Shown: in pieces, positions 9,204 to 17,607 of the stretch
How positions within the stretch are numbered: the first letter of the stretch is position 1
Layout of the letters: the number at the start of each line of letters is the position of its first letter
Source: Peptoniphilaceae bacterium
GTDB lineage: Bacteria; Bacillota; Clostridia; Tissierellales; Peptoniphilaceae
Length of the DNA: 64,000 nt
Direction of reading: 5' to 3'
Assembly: GCA_902363535.1 (NCBI GenBank)
Contig: CABJAE010000002.1
Span: 62,001 to 126,000, forward strand
Notes under the pieces: generated by a model
Seen by the model: only the letters and a program-made list of their open reading frames with translations
What the model was told of the DNA's origin: nothing
The model's database searches: none
Made by a program: the position numbers and the translations under genes

Positions 9204-10058
9204 TTATTCTCGGCTCATGGCGATTTTGTCTTTGATAAATGTGCCCGCTTTGATTTCGTCGTAGGCTTCTTTCAATTCTTCTTCCGTATTCATGACGATG
9301 GGTCCGGGCCACCAGGCGATGGGCTCGTCCATGGGCTCGGCCATAAAGAGCAGCACGGAAATTTCCTCGTCCGTGTCGTTGGCGATGCGGATTTCGTCGC
9401 CTCCCTCGAGGATGGCCGCATCGAAATGTTCCACGGGCTCTCCTTCCACGGTGGGGCTGCCCACGAGGGCGAAGAGGGTGGCGTTTACCTTTTCGCTCAC
9501 TTCGGTTTGAAATGCGCAACCGGGCTCGATGTGCACGTCGTAGTAGTCCACGGGCACGTAGCGGGAGAGGTGGCCCTCATGCCCTTTATAGCTCCCCGCC
9601 AGGATACGCACATGACCGCCGTCGAAGGGAATTTCCGGGATGGACTGCGAGGGAACGGCCACATAGGCGGGCGGAGCGAATTTATCTTCTTTTTTCATGT
9701 TGAGCCAGAGCTGCACGCCGAAGAGGCGCTCCACCGGCGGGAGCTTTTCTTCGTGAAGAATGCCGCTTCCCGCGGTCATCCACTGGATGCCGCCGTTTGT
9801 GACGGCGTCTTCATTGCCCAAAGAATCCCGGTGCACCATGGTGCCTTCCACCACGTAGGAGATGGTCTCGATGCCCCGGTGGGGGTGCATGGGAAAGCCC
9901 GCCACGTAATCGGCGGGATCCGTGGCGTCGAAGGCGTCTAAAAGGAGCAGGGGATCGGTATCGTGCATGGTGTGGCGGCTCAGGACGTGGGTCAGGTGCA
10001 CGCCGGCGCCGTCGACGCCCGCTTCGCCGCGTACCACCCGTTTAATTTTTCGTATCAT
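9204..10058 (-). CDS. Pirin-family bicupin protein
   Basis: Start set at the ATG at 10058 (MIRKIKRVV) because AGGAAA lies just upstream; an upstream in-frame ATG at 10103 has no ribosome-binding site. The 284-residue product has the pirin N-terminal cupin with metal-binding motifs FPMHPHRGIETISYV and GSGILHEE (three His and one Glu). A second cupin ends in EPMDEPIAWWPGPIVMN. Bacterial pirins bind iron and some have quercetinase activity or modulate pyruvate metabolism; the role here is unknown. It is transcribed alone, divergent from the universal stress genes. Confidence 0.92.
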   Translation of the reverse strand: MIRKIKRVVRGEAGVDGAGVHLTHVLSRHTMHDTDPLLLLDAFDATDPADYVAGFPMHPHRGIETISYVVEGTMVHRDSLGNEDAVTNGGIQWMTAGSGILHEEKLPPVERLFGVQLWLNMKKEDKFAPPAYVAVPSQSIPEIPFDGGHVRILAGSYKGHEGHLSRYVPVDYYDVHIEPGCAFQTEVSEKVNATLFALVGSPTVEGEPVEHFDAAILEGGDEIRIANDTDEEISVLLFMAEPMDEPIAWWPGPIVMNTEEELKEAYDEIKAGTFIKDKIAMSRE

Positions 10059-10150
10059 ACAGTTTCCTTTCTCGTTCTGTTGCTTTTTTTGCCTACTTTT
10101 CATTGATACCCTGAAATTATTTTTTTATTTGGCGGAAATTTCAATGCAAT

Positions 10151-10181
10151 TTGTTTAAATGATTGGTGAATATGGTATACT
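10151..10181 (+). promoter_or_regulatory. Promoter of first universal stress gene
   Basis: TTGTTT (10151-10156) and an extended -10 TGGTATACT (TATACT at 10176-10181) lie just before the ribosome-binding site. The same TATGGTATA core precedes the second paralogue (TATATT at 10843-10848). Confidence 0.45.
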
Positions 10182-10202
10182 AAATACAAAGGAGGCGTAT
10201 GT

Positions 10203-10643
10203 ATGTATAAGAAAATTTTAGTCCCCATCGACGGATCTCAAGACTCTTACTGTGCGCTGAAAGAAGCGGAACTGTTGGCCGAATCTTTTGATTCGAAGAT
10301 GATTATTCTCACGGTCTTAACCGATGCCAATGTGATCGAGCATTACCCGGGCAATTTCCTTTCCACGGATTTCAAAAAGGCTCAAGCGCTACGAGGCGAA
10401 AAAATCCTGAACAAGGCCATGGAAACCATCGAAACCAAGGGCGAAGTTGAAACCTGCGTTCGGGTTGGCCGGGCATCGGAGGAAATCCTTAAATGCGCCG
10501 AAGAAAAAGACGTGGACCTGATCGTCATCGGCAGTCGCGGCTTAGGCGGATTCTCCAGAACCCTTTTGGGTTCCGTATCCGACAAAGTGCTCAACGCAGC
10601 CAAGGTCCCGGTTTTGGTCAACAAAGTCAACTGCAGAATTTAA
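10203..10643 (+). CDS. Universal stress protein, UspA family (copy 1)
   Basis: A 146-residue single-domain Usp protein. It starts KKILVPIDGSQDS and ends with the ATP-binding loop GSRGLGGFSRTLLGSVSDKVL (G-x2-G-x9-G-S/T), so it is probably an ATP-binding member. AAAGGAGG lies seven bases before the ATG. Its closest relative is the next gene, with which it shares most residues, so this is a recent tandem duplication. Each copy has its own promoter-like motif, and a terminator separates them. Confidence 0.94.
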   Translation: MYKKILVPIDGSQDSYCALKEAELLAESFDSKMIILTVLTDANVIEHYPGNFLSTDFKKAQALRGEKILNKAMETIETKGEVETCVRVGRASEEILKCAEEKDVDLIVIGSRGLGGFSRTLLGSVSDKVLNAAKVPVLVNKVNCRI

Positions 10644-10650
10644 TAAATCG

Positions 10651-10679
10651 GCGCCCGGTTTCGGCAGGGCGCTTTTTTT
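10651..10679 (+). terminator. Terminator after first universal stress gene
   Basis: Stem GCGCCC/GGGCGC with a 10-base loop followed by seven T. Confidence 0.82.
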
Positions 10680-10871
10680 GCATTGGAAAACCCTCGGTTC
10701 GACCGCCGGTTCCGTTTCAGCGATAATTTTTGTCTTTCCGCCGGTTCAATGTCTTTTTCTATGCTTTCTCTCGCCTCGTTTCACGATTTCATCATGATGT
10801 GAAATATATTGTGTAATCGGTATAAATAACGCGCATTTATGGTATATTGAATGAAAAGGAGGCGTTTGTAT

Positions 10872-11306
10872 ATGATTAAGACTATTTTAGTACCTGTCGA
10901 CGGATCTCAAGATTCTTTTGCGGCGCTGAAAGAAGCGGAAATTTTGGCCGAAACCTTGGAATCGAAGTTGATCGTGCTCACGGTTTTAACGGATTCCAAA
11001 GTCATCGAGCATTACCCCGGCGATTTTCTCACCACGGATTTCAAGAAGGCCCAGGCACTGCGGGGCCAACAAATTCTGGAAAGGGCCATGGAGGCCGTGG
11101 ACATTAAGGGCGAGGTGGAAACCGTCGTCCGCACGGGCTGGGCATCGGAAGAGATCGTGAAATGTGCCGAGGAAAAGGGCGCGGATCTTATCGTCATGGG
11201 CAGTCGCGGCTTAGGCGGCTTCTCGAGAACCCTCTTGGGCTCCGTATCGAACAAAGTGTTGAATACGGCAAAGATCCCCGTTCTCGTCAATAAAGGAAAT
11301 AAGTAA
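10872..11306 (+). CDS. Universal stress protein, UspA family (copy 2)
   Basis: Start set at the ATG at 10872 (MIKTILVPVDGSQDS), where AAAGGAGG is correctly spaced; an ATG at 10851 lies upstream of that site. The 144-residue product mirrors copy 1 along its full length, including GSRGLGGFSRTLLGSVSNKVL. Differences are scattered conservative substitutions, suggesting both copies are functional. A TATATT -10 element sits at 10843-10848. The duplicated gene plus promoter motif suggests parallel but separately tunable expression. Confidence 0.94.
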   Translation: MIKTILVPVDGSQDSFAALKEAEILAETLESKLIVLTVLTDSKVIEHYPGDFLTTDFKKAQALRGQQILERAMEAVDIKGEVETVVRTGWASEEIVKCAEEKGADLIVMGSRGLGGFSRTLLGSVSNKVLNTAKIPVLVNKGNK

Positions 11307-11319
11307 TTTTGAACTATGC

Positions 11320-11348
11320 GGTGCCTTGCAGGAGCAGGGTGCCTTTTT
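11320..11348 (+). terminator. Terminator after second universal stress gene
   Basis: Ten-base stem GGTGCCTTGC/GCAGGGTGCC (several G-T pairs), loop AGGA, then five T. It lies before the ribosome-binding site of the next gene. Confidence 0.72.
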
Positions 11349-11376
11349 GTTTTTCGGATGCCGAAAGGAGGCCTTA

Positions 11377-12366
11377 ATGGAGATTTTAATTTTAAAGGCA
11401 GATGAAGTGAAGGCGGCTATGCCGACGGGCGATGGGATTGCCGCCACAAAGGAAGCCATGGCCATGTATGCGGCGAAAAAAGCGGTGGTGCCCTTGCGGA
11501 GCAATCTGAGCGCGGCCAAGGGCCAAGCCCTCTTTATGCCCGGACTGGTCGAGGAAGCCGATGCCCTCGGGGTGAAGATCGTCTCCACATACCCGGACAA
11601 TCCCGCTCGAAATCTCCCGGCCGTTGCGGCCACCATGGTGCTTCTCGACACGGAAACGGGGATGGTGAAGTGTCTTATGGACGGCACGGAGCTTACCCGC
11701 ATGCGCACCGGCGCCCTCGCCGGGGCGGCCACGGATCTCTTGGCGCGGAAGGATGCGAAGGTGTTTCTACTAATCGGCACAGGAGGCCAGGCGATGCGTC
11801 AATTGGAATCGGTGCTTGCCGTTCGCCCCATTGAGACAGTCTATGTCTTTAATCAGAAACAGGAAAAAGCCGAAGCGTTTGTGGCTTCGGCGAAAGATGA
11901 ATTGGCCTCCTACGGGGCGACGTTTGTCCCCGTGAGCGATTTGGATCACGTGACAAAAGAGGCGGACATTATTACCGCCGTCACCACGGCGAAGCAGCCG
12001 GTTTTCGACGGGAGAAAGGTGAAGGCGGGCTGCCACATTAACGGCGTCGGCGCCTACACGCCGCAGATGATCGAGCTTCCGCCGGAAATCGTGGTTCGGG
12101 CGGATAAAATTTTTGTCGATACCGTAGACGGCGTATTGAACGAAGCAGGCGACATGATAAGGCCCGTAAATGACGGCCTGGTGACGCGAGAGAAGATCGC
12201 CAATGAGATCGGCGACGTGGTTCTTCAAAAGCTGCCCGGCAGAGAAAGAGACGACGAGATCACCCTCTTTAAGACCACCGGCTCCGCCGTCTACGATGTG
12301 GTGGTGGCGGAAAAGATTTTTCGCTTTGCAGAAGAAAAAGGGATTGGGACCTATGTGAGGGTGTAG
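11377..12366 (+). CDS. Ornithine cyclodeaminase / mu-crystallin family NAD(P)-dependent enzyme
   Basis: Start set at the ATG at 11377 (MEILILKADEV), preceded by GAAAGGAGG. An in-frame ATG at 11326 lies inside the upstream terminator and is rejected. The 329-residue product has the usual family length. Visible features are PLRSNLS near the N-terminus, DGTELTRMRTGALAGAATDLLAR, the Rossmann loop GTGGQAMRQ, and the ADIITAVTTAKQPVFDG segment. Members include ornithine cyclodeaminase, ketimine reductase and alanine dehydrogenase; the substrate cannot be decided. It stands alone, with no other ornithine or proline gene nearby. Confidence 0.88.
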   Translation: MEILILKADEVKAAMPTGDGIAATKEAMAMYAAKKAVVPLRSNLSAAKGQALFMPGLVEEADALGVKIVSTYPDNPARNLPAVAATMVLLDTETGMVKCLMDGTELTRMRTGALAGAATDLLARKDAKVFLLIGTGGQAMRQLESVLAVRPIETVYVFNQKQEKAEAFVASAKDELASYGATFVPVSDLDHVTKEADIITAVTTAKQPVFDGRKVKAGCHINGVGAYTPQMIELPPEIVVRADKIFVDTVDGVLNEAGDMIRPVNDGLVTREKIANEIGDVVLQKLPGRERDDEITLFKTTGSAVYDVVVAEKIFRFAEEKGIGTYVRV

Positions 12367-12541
12367 GGATTAAGTTTTTATTTATCTCTTTCACATCGTT
12401 TGATCTTCGCATTTCCGATTGCGCACCGTGTTTTCCGGGGGAAATTCCAAGGGCAAGCTTTCCCGAATCAAAATCCGTTCTCGCGACGGGCATCAACGGG
12501 ACCCGGACCGGTTAATAAGATCCGGGAATGGGGCAGCTAAA

Positions 12542-13492
12542 TTAAAGGTAATCTCTCTTTTTTAGGTAGAAATACATCAATACGATGACCGCGAGGGTAA
12601 GGCCCAAGAGCCACCAAAAGGCGTAGGGCTCATCGGAAAAGGGCAGGGAGGTGTTCATGCCCCAATAGCCGCCGATGATGGTCGGTACGGTCAAGAGAAT
12701 CGTAATGGAGGTAAGGGTCTTCATGACGTCGTTTAAATTGTTTCCCACGAGGCTTGAATAGAGATCGGACAGCTTTTCCACGGTGACCGACGCTTCTTTT
12801 ACCATGACCCGGGCTTGGGTGCTTTCAACTTTCAGGTCGTTGAGTAGTTGATTTCTCGAGGGGGAGCTGTTCAACGGGGCCAGGTGAAACAGATCGTGCA
12901 AGACGTATTCATTGTTTTCCGTGGCCATGGAAAAGCGAATCAAGCTTCTCGATAGGCTGATCAATTGGCGGATGGTCTCACTCTTTGTGGAGCGCGCCAT
13001 GTCCTGTTCCAGCTCCTCGATGCGCGCGTTAATGTTTTTCGTCAGCTCGATGTAGGATTTGCAGATGTGGTAGGCCAAGTCGACGAGGATTTTTTCCTTG
13101 GGAAAGCTTTCGTCTTCGATGAGACGATGGCCTTTGTTTTCCAAAAAGCCCGAGAAGGCCCCGTCGTCGCGGTATTTTACGGTAATGACCGACGCCTCGG
13201 TGTTAATCATGGCCAAGGGGCGGGTTTCGTAAAGGCCTTCCGCCACCTCCACCGGGTAGCGAAGAATGAATAAATCGTAGGTCGCGCTGTATCTGCCGTC
13301 GCTTCGGGCCACCTCCCCGGGGTCGGCGACGGAGGAGAGGATGCTTTCCGGCACTTTATATTTTTGTGACAAGGACCGAATCTCTTCCTCCGTCGGGTCG
13401 ATGAGGTGGACCCACCGGCACGTGTCTTTATTTGAGAAATCATCTGTCGTTACGCGGTACATTTGATCGTGGGTGTGGACGTAGTATTTCAT
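12542..13492 (-). CDS. corA: CorA-family divalent metal ion transporter
   Basis: The 316-residue product has the CorA layout: a soluble alpha/beta N-terminal domain, a long helical stalk (residues about 140-245) and two C-terminal membrane segments. The signature YWGMN after the first membrane segment (TIIGGYWGMNTSLPF) is intact, and the protein ends with a basic KKRDYL tail. Members form pentameric Mg2+/Co2+/Ni2+ channels. The leader is long and I saw no M-box riboswitch in it. An inverted repeat CCCGGA/TCCGGG at 12502-12526 follows the gene but lacks a T tract. Confidence 0.93.
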   Translation of the reverse strand: MKYYVHTHDQMYRVTTDDFSNKDTCRWVHLIDPTEEEIRSLSQKYKVPESILSSVADPGEVARSDGRYSATYDLFILRYPVEVAEGLYETRPLAMINTEASVITVKYRDDGAFSGFLENKGHRLIEDESFPKEKILVDLAYHICKSYIELTKNINARIEELEQDMARSTKSETIRQLISLSRSLIRFSMATENNEYVLHDLFHLAPLNSSPSRNQLLNDLKVESTQARVMVKEASVTVEKLSDLYSSLVGNNLNDVMKTLTSITILLTVPTIIGGYWGMNTSLPFSDEPYAFWWLLGLTLAVIVLMYFYLKKRDYL

Positions 13493-13740
13493 GGCATCTC
13501 CTCAGGTCATCATGTGTAAATCTATTTGCAATGGGGCGATTTTTCCCATAAGCTTCTGATTAAACTCTACACCCTGCGCGGTTTTATTTCCATAGCCAAG
13601 GTGGCGGAATTTAAGATGCGTAACGGACAAACCTACGTGGTGTATTTCTTATTTCTCATTTCCTGTTCTCGATTTTCAAAAGCTCACTTTTTGTAAATAA
13701 CTTTATTCTATTTTTTCACACCATAGCTTCATCAACTATT

Positions 13741-13791
13741 CCCGGGGGAAGGAAAAAGGGCGTTGCGATTCGCCCTGGGCCCTTCCCCGGG
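13741..13791. repeat. Nested GC-rich inverted repeat
   Basis: Outer arms CCCGGGGGAAGG and CCTTCCCCGGG enclose an inner hairpin AGGGCG/CGCCCT. On the minus strand the inner stem is followed by TTTTTCC, so it could act as a terminator towards corA. On the plus strand there is no T tract. Confidence 0.6.
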
Positions 13792-13921
13792 TCTCAAAGC
13801 CATGAAAGAATCAATTTTTAAGTAAGAAGGTAACTTGACAATAATAAATTCGGTTTGCTTTTCATATCAATCGGCACCGTCGGGGTTATATTTTGTCCTC
13901 AATATATTAACAAAAAACCGG

Positions 13922-13950
13922 TTTACATCCCCCTTTCTACGCGATACAAT
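13922..13950 (+). promoter_or_regulatory. Promoter of cysK-cysE
   Basis: TTTACA (13922-13927), a 17-base spacer and TACAAT (13945-13950). The predicted transcript has only about 30 bases of leader before the cysK ATG, leaving no room for a T-box. Confidence 0.65.
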
Positions 13951-13987
13951 GGCCGAAGGAATCCGAAGCAGAAAGGTTGGTTTTGTA

Positions 13988-14866
13988 ATGAATGTTTTAG
14001 ATACAGTCGGAAAAACGCCGCTCGTGCAATTATCCATGGGCGGCGGTCGCATTTACGCCAAGTTGGAAAAGAACAATCCCGCCGCCTCCATTAAGGACCG
14101 CGTGGCTTACCACATGATCGAAGATGCGGTCAACCGCGGCGCCCTCACGCCGGGCATGAAGATCGTGGAGCCCACGTCGGGCAACACGGGCATCGCCCTG
14201 GCCTTGGTGGGCAAGCAATTGGGCTATGAGGTGGCCATCGTCATGCCCGCCTCCATGAGCGACGAGCGCAAGGCCTTGATTCGCTCTTTCGGCGCGGAAC
14301 TCATTTTAATCGAAGAAGGCGGCATGCAGGGGGCTGTGGACAAGGCGAAGGAAATGGCGGCAACCGGCGAGTATTTCTTGCCCGATCAATTTAACAACCC
14401 GGCCAATCCCCGCATCCACGAGCTCACCACGGGCCCGGAAATTCTTTCGGCCTTAGACGGCGACGTGTCCGTATTTGTGGCGGGCATCGGCACCGGCGGC
14501 ACGGTGACCGGCGTGGGCCGGGCTTTGAAGGCGGAAAATCCCGACGCGTACATCGTTGGCGTCGAGCCGGCGGAAAGCCCTTTGATTACGGAAAACAAGG
14601 CTTCCGCCCACAAGATCCAGGGGATCGGCGCCAATTTCATTCCCGGCAATTACGATCCCGAGGTGGTGGATGAAGTGATCACCGTAAAAGGCGACGAAGC
14701 CATCGCCATGGCAAAGAGATTAAGTGCGGAAGAAGGCCTGAGCGTGGGGATTTCCTCCGGCGCCAATGTGGCGGCCGCCATGAAGCTTTTAGAGCGCTTC
14801 GAAGGCAATATCGTCACCGTGCTTCCCGATGCCGCCGAGCGGTACATGTCCACGGAGCTTTTTTAG
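13988..14866 (+). CDS. cysK: Cysteine synthase (O-acetylserine sulfhydrylase)
   Basis: I start the gene at the ATG at 13988 ([15 protein letters not shown]); upstream in-frame codons lie over the promoter. The 292-residue PLP enzyme shows the Lys motif [11 protein letters not shown], the [11 protein letters not shown] substrate loop and the GTGGT phosphate-binding loop. It makes cysteine from O-acetylserine and sulfide. The stop is followed after two bases by cysE, so the last two steps from serine to cysteine are co-transcribed. At 292 residues it is slightly shorter than typical CysK (about 305-320). Confidence 0.94.
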   Translation: MNVLDTVGKTPLVQLSMGGGRIYAKLEKNNPAASIKDRVAYHMIEDAVNRGALTPGMKIVEPTSGNTGIALALVGKQLGYEVAIVMPASMSDERKALIRSFGAELILIEEGGMQGAVDKAKEMAATGEYFLPDQFNNPANPRIHELTTGPEILSALDGDVSVFVAGIGTGGTVTGVGRALKAENPDAYIVGVEPAESPLITENKASAHKIQGIGANFIPGNYDPEVVDEVITVKGDEAIAMAKRLSAEEGLSVGISSGANVAAAMKLLERFEGNIVTVLPDAAERYMSTELF

Positions 14867-14868
14867 AC

Positions 14869-15450
14869 ATGTTTAAGGAGCGCAGAAAAATCGCTCGGGT
14901 GATTTTGGAAAAGGACCCGGCCTGCAGAAATATCGTGGAAGCCATGTTTCTCTACCCCATGGTGGTGGCGCTGTTGAGTCACCGCCGCGCCCATCGGCTG
15001 TACAAAAAGGGCCACACGACTCTGGCCCGCCTTCTCTCCCACCGGGCCCGCAGGAAAACGGGCATCGAGATTCACCCGGGAGCCACCATCGGCGAGAGGC
15101 TCTTTATCGACCACGGCATGGGCGTGGTCATCGGCGAGACGGCGGAAATCGGCGACGACGTCACTTTGTACCACGGGGTCACATTAGGCGGCCGCGGCCT
15201 GAGCAAGACGAAGCGCCATCCCACGGTAAAAGACGGGGCCATGATCGGGGCGCGGGCCACGGTTTTGGGCCCCATTACCGTCGGCGAAGGGGCCAAGGTG
15301 GGCGCCGGCGCCGTGGTGCTGGATCCCGTTGCCGACAACACCACGGTGGTGGGCGTGCCTGCGGAAAATGCCCATCCGACGGCGCCCATTGATTTTTCCT
15401 TTTCCCTGAACAACCCGCCCCGCCATGTAAAAACCGCGCAAAATAGATGA
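14869..15450 (+). CDS. cysE: Serine O-acetyltransferase
   Basis: The 193-residue product has a short N-terminal helical region and a left-handed beta-helix of hexapeptide repeats (residues about 65-170). Visible signatures are [39 protein letters not shown] and [14 protein letters not shown], the active-site pattern of CysE. It acetylates serine with acetyl-CoA to supply the adjacent cysteine synthase. It lies in one operon with cysK. Its N-terminal domain is shorter than in enterobacterial CysE, as in many Firmicutes. Confidence 0.94.
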   Translation: MFKERRKIARVILEKDPACRNIVEAMFLYPMVVALLSHRRAHRLYKKGHTTLARLLSHRARRKTGIEIHPGATIGERLFIDHGMGVVIGETAEIGDDVTLYHGVTLGGRGLSKTKRHPTVKDGAMIGARATVLGPITVGEGAKVGAGAVVLDPVADNTTVVGVPAENAHPTAPIDFSFSLNNPPRHVKTAQNR

Positions 15451-15479
15451 TTGATTTCGGTTAGATTTGCGATTGACGG

Positions 15480-15508
15480 TTGTTTTCAGACTTTATTTAC
15501 CCTACAAT
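15480..15508 (+). promoter_or_regulatory. Promoter of cstA
   Basis: TTGTTT (15480-15485), 17-base spacer, TACAAT (15503-15508), about 40 bases before the ATG. Confidence 0.5.
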
Positions 15509-15551
15509 GGGATACGTTGTATAAAAAATAAGAAACAGTTTAGGAGGCATT

Positions 15552-17000
15552 ATGGCTTTATTTTTAATCGGCCTGGTCATCCTCGCAGTGGGCGGCTTCT
15601 TCTACGGCAAGTACGTGGAAAAAGTCTTCGGCCCCGACGACCGTGAAACTCCCGCCATTCGTTTGGCAGACGGCGTCGACTACGTTGGCATGTCCAAAGG
15701 CAAAAACGCATTAATCGAATTGTTGAACATCGCGGGCACGGGCCCGATTTTAGGACCCATCCAAGGGATTCTCTTCGGCCCCATCGCTTTTTTAACGATT
15801 CCCATCGGCTGCGTCCTGGCCGGCGCAACCCACGACTATTTCGTCGGCATGATTTCCATTCGTAACAACGGCAATCAGGTGCCGAAATTGATTTCCCGCT
15901 ACATGGGCCCCAAGGCCAATAAGATCTACATCGTGATTATCTGCATCTTGATGCTCTTAACCGGCGTGGTCTTTATCTACACCCCCGGGGACTTGATCGT
16001 CAACGATCTTTTGGGCATGGACGTCAACGGCGCCGCCATTTGGTACGCCTACGCGGGAATTTTGCTCTATTACATCGTGGCAACTCTCTTTCCCATCGAC
16101 AAGATCATCGGCCGCGTCTACCCGATTTTCGGCGCCGTATTAATTATTTCCGCCATCGGCATTTTTGGCGGCGTCGTCCTCACCGGCGGAGCGGATCTGC
16201 ACAACATGACCCAAGGCGTGTTGATCAGCAAACACCCCACGGGCCAATTGTTTATCCCCATCTTCTTTATTACCGTGGCCTGCGGGATTTTATCGGGCTT
16301 CCACGGCTCCCAAGCCACCCTGATTTCCCGTACGACGAAATCGGAATTTGAAGGCCGGAACATTTTCTACAACTCCATGTTAATCGAAGGTTTTATCGCC
16401 ATGGCATGGGCTGCAGGCGCCATGGTGGTCTTCAACCGGGGCGCGGCTCTGGACACGAACGCCACCCTTATGGTGGGCAACATTTCCCGCGAATTTATGG
16501 GCAAGATCGGCGGCCTCTTTGCCGTTGCCGGCGTCATCGTCCTTCCCATCACCTCCGGGGACACGGCCTTCCGTTCCCTGCGCCTCATGGTGGCGGAACA
16601 AATTAATTTCGATCAATCCACGGCAAAGCACCGGGTGCTTCTGTCTTTGATCCTGTTTATTCCCGCCGTCTTGATTCTCTTCTTCGCCAAGAGCAACGCC
16701 CAAGGGTTCCAAATCCTCTGGCGCTACTTCGGCTTCACCAATCAATTGGTGGCCGTCTTCGCCTTGGCTCTGATCAGCGTCTATTTAAAGATGCACGGAA
16801 AGAATTACTTCATCACGCTGATTCCCGGCATGTTCTACGCCTTTATCGTCACATCCTACATCGCCAGTGCCGATATCGGCCTGCGCCTGCCCATGAACGT
16901 AGCCTATGTACTGGGCGTCGTCGGCGCAGCTTTCTTCTGCTTTATGATTTCGAAAGTCGTCAAAAACCGCGGCGACGAGGTTATGAAGACGGAACAGTAA
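15552..17000 (+). CDS. cstA: CstA-family carbon starvation transporter (short form)
   Basis: A 482-residue polytopic membrane protein with the CstA pattern: YVEKVFGPDDRETPA near the N-terminus, then GTGPILGPIQGILFGP and GCVLAGATHDYFVGM. Later it has SGFHGSQATLISRT and ITSGDTAFRSLR. Family members import peptides or pyruvate during nutrient limitation. It lacks the roughly 200 C-terminal residues of the E. coli protein (about 700 aa), which is common in anaerobic Firmicutes. TTAGGAGG precedes the ATG and a strong terminator follows, so it is monocistronic. Confidence 0.92.
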   Translation: MALFLIGLVILAVGGFFYGKYVEKVFGPDDRETPAIRLADGVDYVGMSKGKNALIELLNIAGTGPILGPIQGILFGPIAFLTIPIGCVLAGATHDYFVGMISIRNNGNQVPKLISRYMGPKANKIYIVIICILMLLTGVVFIYTPGDLIVNDLLGMDVNGAAIWYAYAGILLYYIVATLFPIDKIIGRVYPIFGAVLIISAIGIFGGVVLTGGADLHNMTQGVLISKHPTGQLFIPIFFITVACGILSGFHGSQATLISRTTKSEFEGRNIFYNSMLIEGFIAMAWAAGAMVVFNRGAALDTNATLMVGNISREFMGKIGGLFAVAGVIVLPITSGDTAFRSLRLMVAEQINFDQSTAKHRVLLSLILFIPAVLILFFAKSNAQGFQILWRYFGFTNQLVAVFALALISVYLKMHGKNYFITLIPGMFYAFIVTSYIASADIGLRLPMNVAYVLGVVGAAFFCFMISKVVKNRGDEVMKTEQ

Positions 17001-17010
17001 GATCGCGAAA

Positions 17011-17038
17011 AGCGTCTCCTTTCGGGGGCGCTTTTTTT
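17011..17038 (+). terminator. Terminator after cstA
   Basis: Stem AGCGTCTCC/GGGGGCGCT with loop TTTC and a seven-T tail. Confidence 0.85.
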
Positions 17039-17112
17039 CTGTCTTCTTTTCGATTTTTTATATTGAAATTGTTTTCAAAAAAATATACCATGGTTACATA
17101 AAGGAGGTTATT

Positions 17113-17607
17113 ATGTTTTGTACTCACTGCGGACACGAATTGTCCCCGGAAGATAAATTCTGTACCGGCTGCGGCGCGCCCGTCGACGGTCCCGAACCTT
17201 CCTATAAAGAGGACCAAACCCGCCCCCTCCAAAGCGCGCCCGCGGCTTACGACAATGGCGCTCAGGCGGATAGGGCGAGTCGCCAAGTGCCCGGACGCTT
17301 TAATTGGGGCGCCTTTTCCCTGACGTTGATTTGGGGCATCGGCAATCGCTGTTACATAACTCTATTGTGCCTCGTGCCCATCGTCGGCTTTGTCATGCCC
17401 TTTGTCGCGGGCTTTAAGGGCAACGCCTGGGCCTACGAAAACAATCGCTACCGCGACATGGAAGAATTTTCCCAAGTGCAGGACACGTGGAATCGGGCGG
17501 GCTTCGTCTGTTTTATCGCGCAATTACTTATCGGCGGATTCTGGCTTTTCTTCGTGCTTCTGTCCGGCTTAAACCTTTTTACAGCTCCTGTTTTAGGTGA
17601 TATATGA
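17113..17607 (+). CDS. Zinc-ribbon membrane protein
   Basis: The 164-residue product begins with a zinc ribbon (CTHCGHELSPEDKFCTGCGAPV; four Cys at residues 3, 6, 18 and 21). A linker of about 40 residues and two or three membrane segments (about residues 72-110 and 132-158) follow. Between them lies KGNAWAYENNRYRDMEEF, a pattern seen in Firmicute zinc-ribbon membrane proteins of unknown function. AAAGGAGG precedes the ATG. Its stop overlaps the start of the next zinc-ribbon gene by four bases (ATGA), so the two are translationally coupled. Confidence 0.82.
   Translation: MFCTHCGHELSPEDKFCTGCGAPVDGPEPSYKEDQTRPLQSAPAAYDNGAQADRASRQVPGRFNWGAFSLTLIWGIGNRCYITLLCLVPIVGFVMPFVAGFKGNAWAYENNRYRDMEEFSQVQDTWNRAGFVCFIAQLLIGGFWLFFVLLSGLNLFTAPVLGDI

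Larger units (their letters stand above)
13493..13987. other. Long divergent intergenic region between corA and cysK
   Basis: This 495-base gap contains the cysK promoter (13922-13950) and a large nested GC-rich stem-loop (13741-13791). At 13595-13626 there is a stretch resembling the 5' part of a tRNA-Leu (GTGGCGGAATT context) without a matching 3' half. No T-box specifier/antiterminator motifs and no credible small gene were found. Confidence 0.5.

Noticed and set aside
12502..12526. Inverted repeat CCCGGA/TCCGGG after corA
   Set aside because: A long loop and no T tract on either strand; not convincing as a terminator.
13835..13987. T-box or other riboswitch before cysK, and the upstream in-frame start at 13835
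   Set aside because: The promoter at 13922-13950 leaves only about 30 bases of leader, and no T-box motifs are present. The longer frame would be translated through the promoter.
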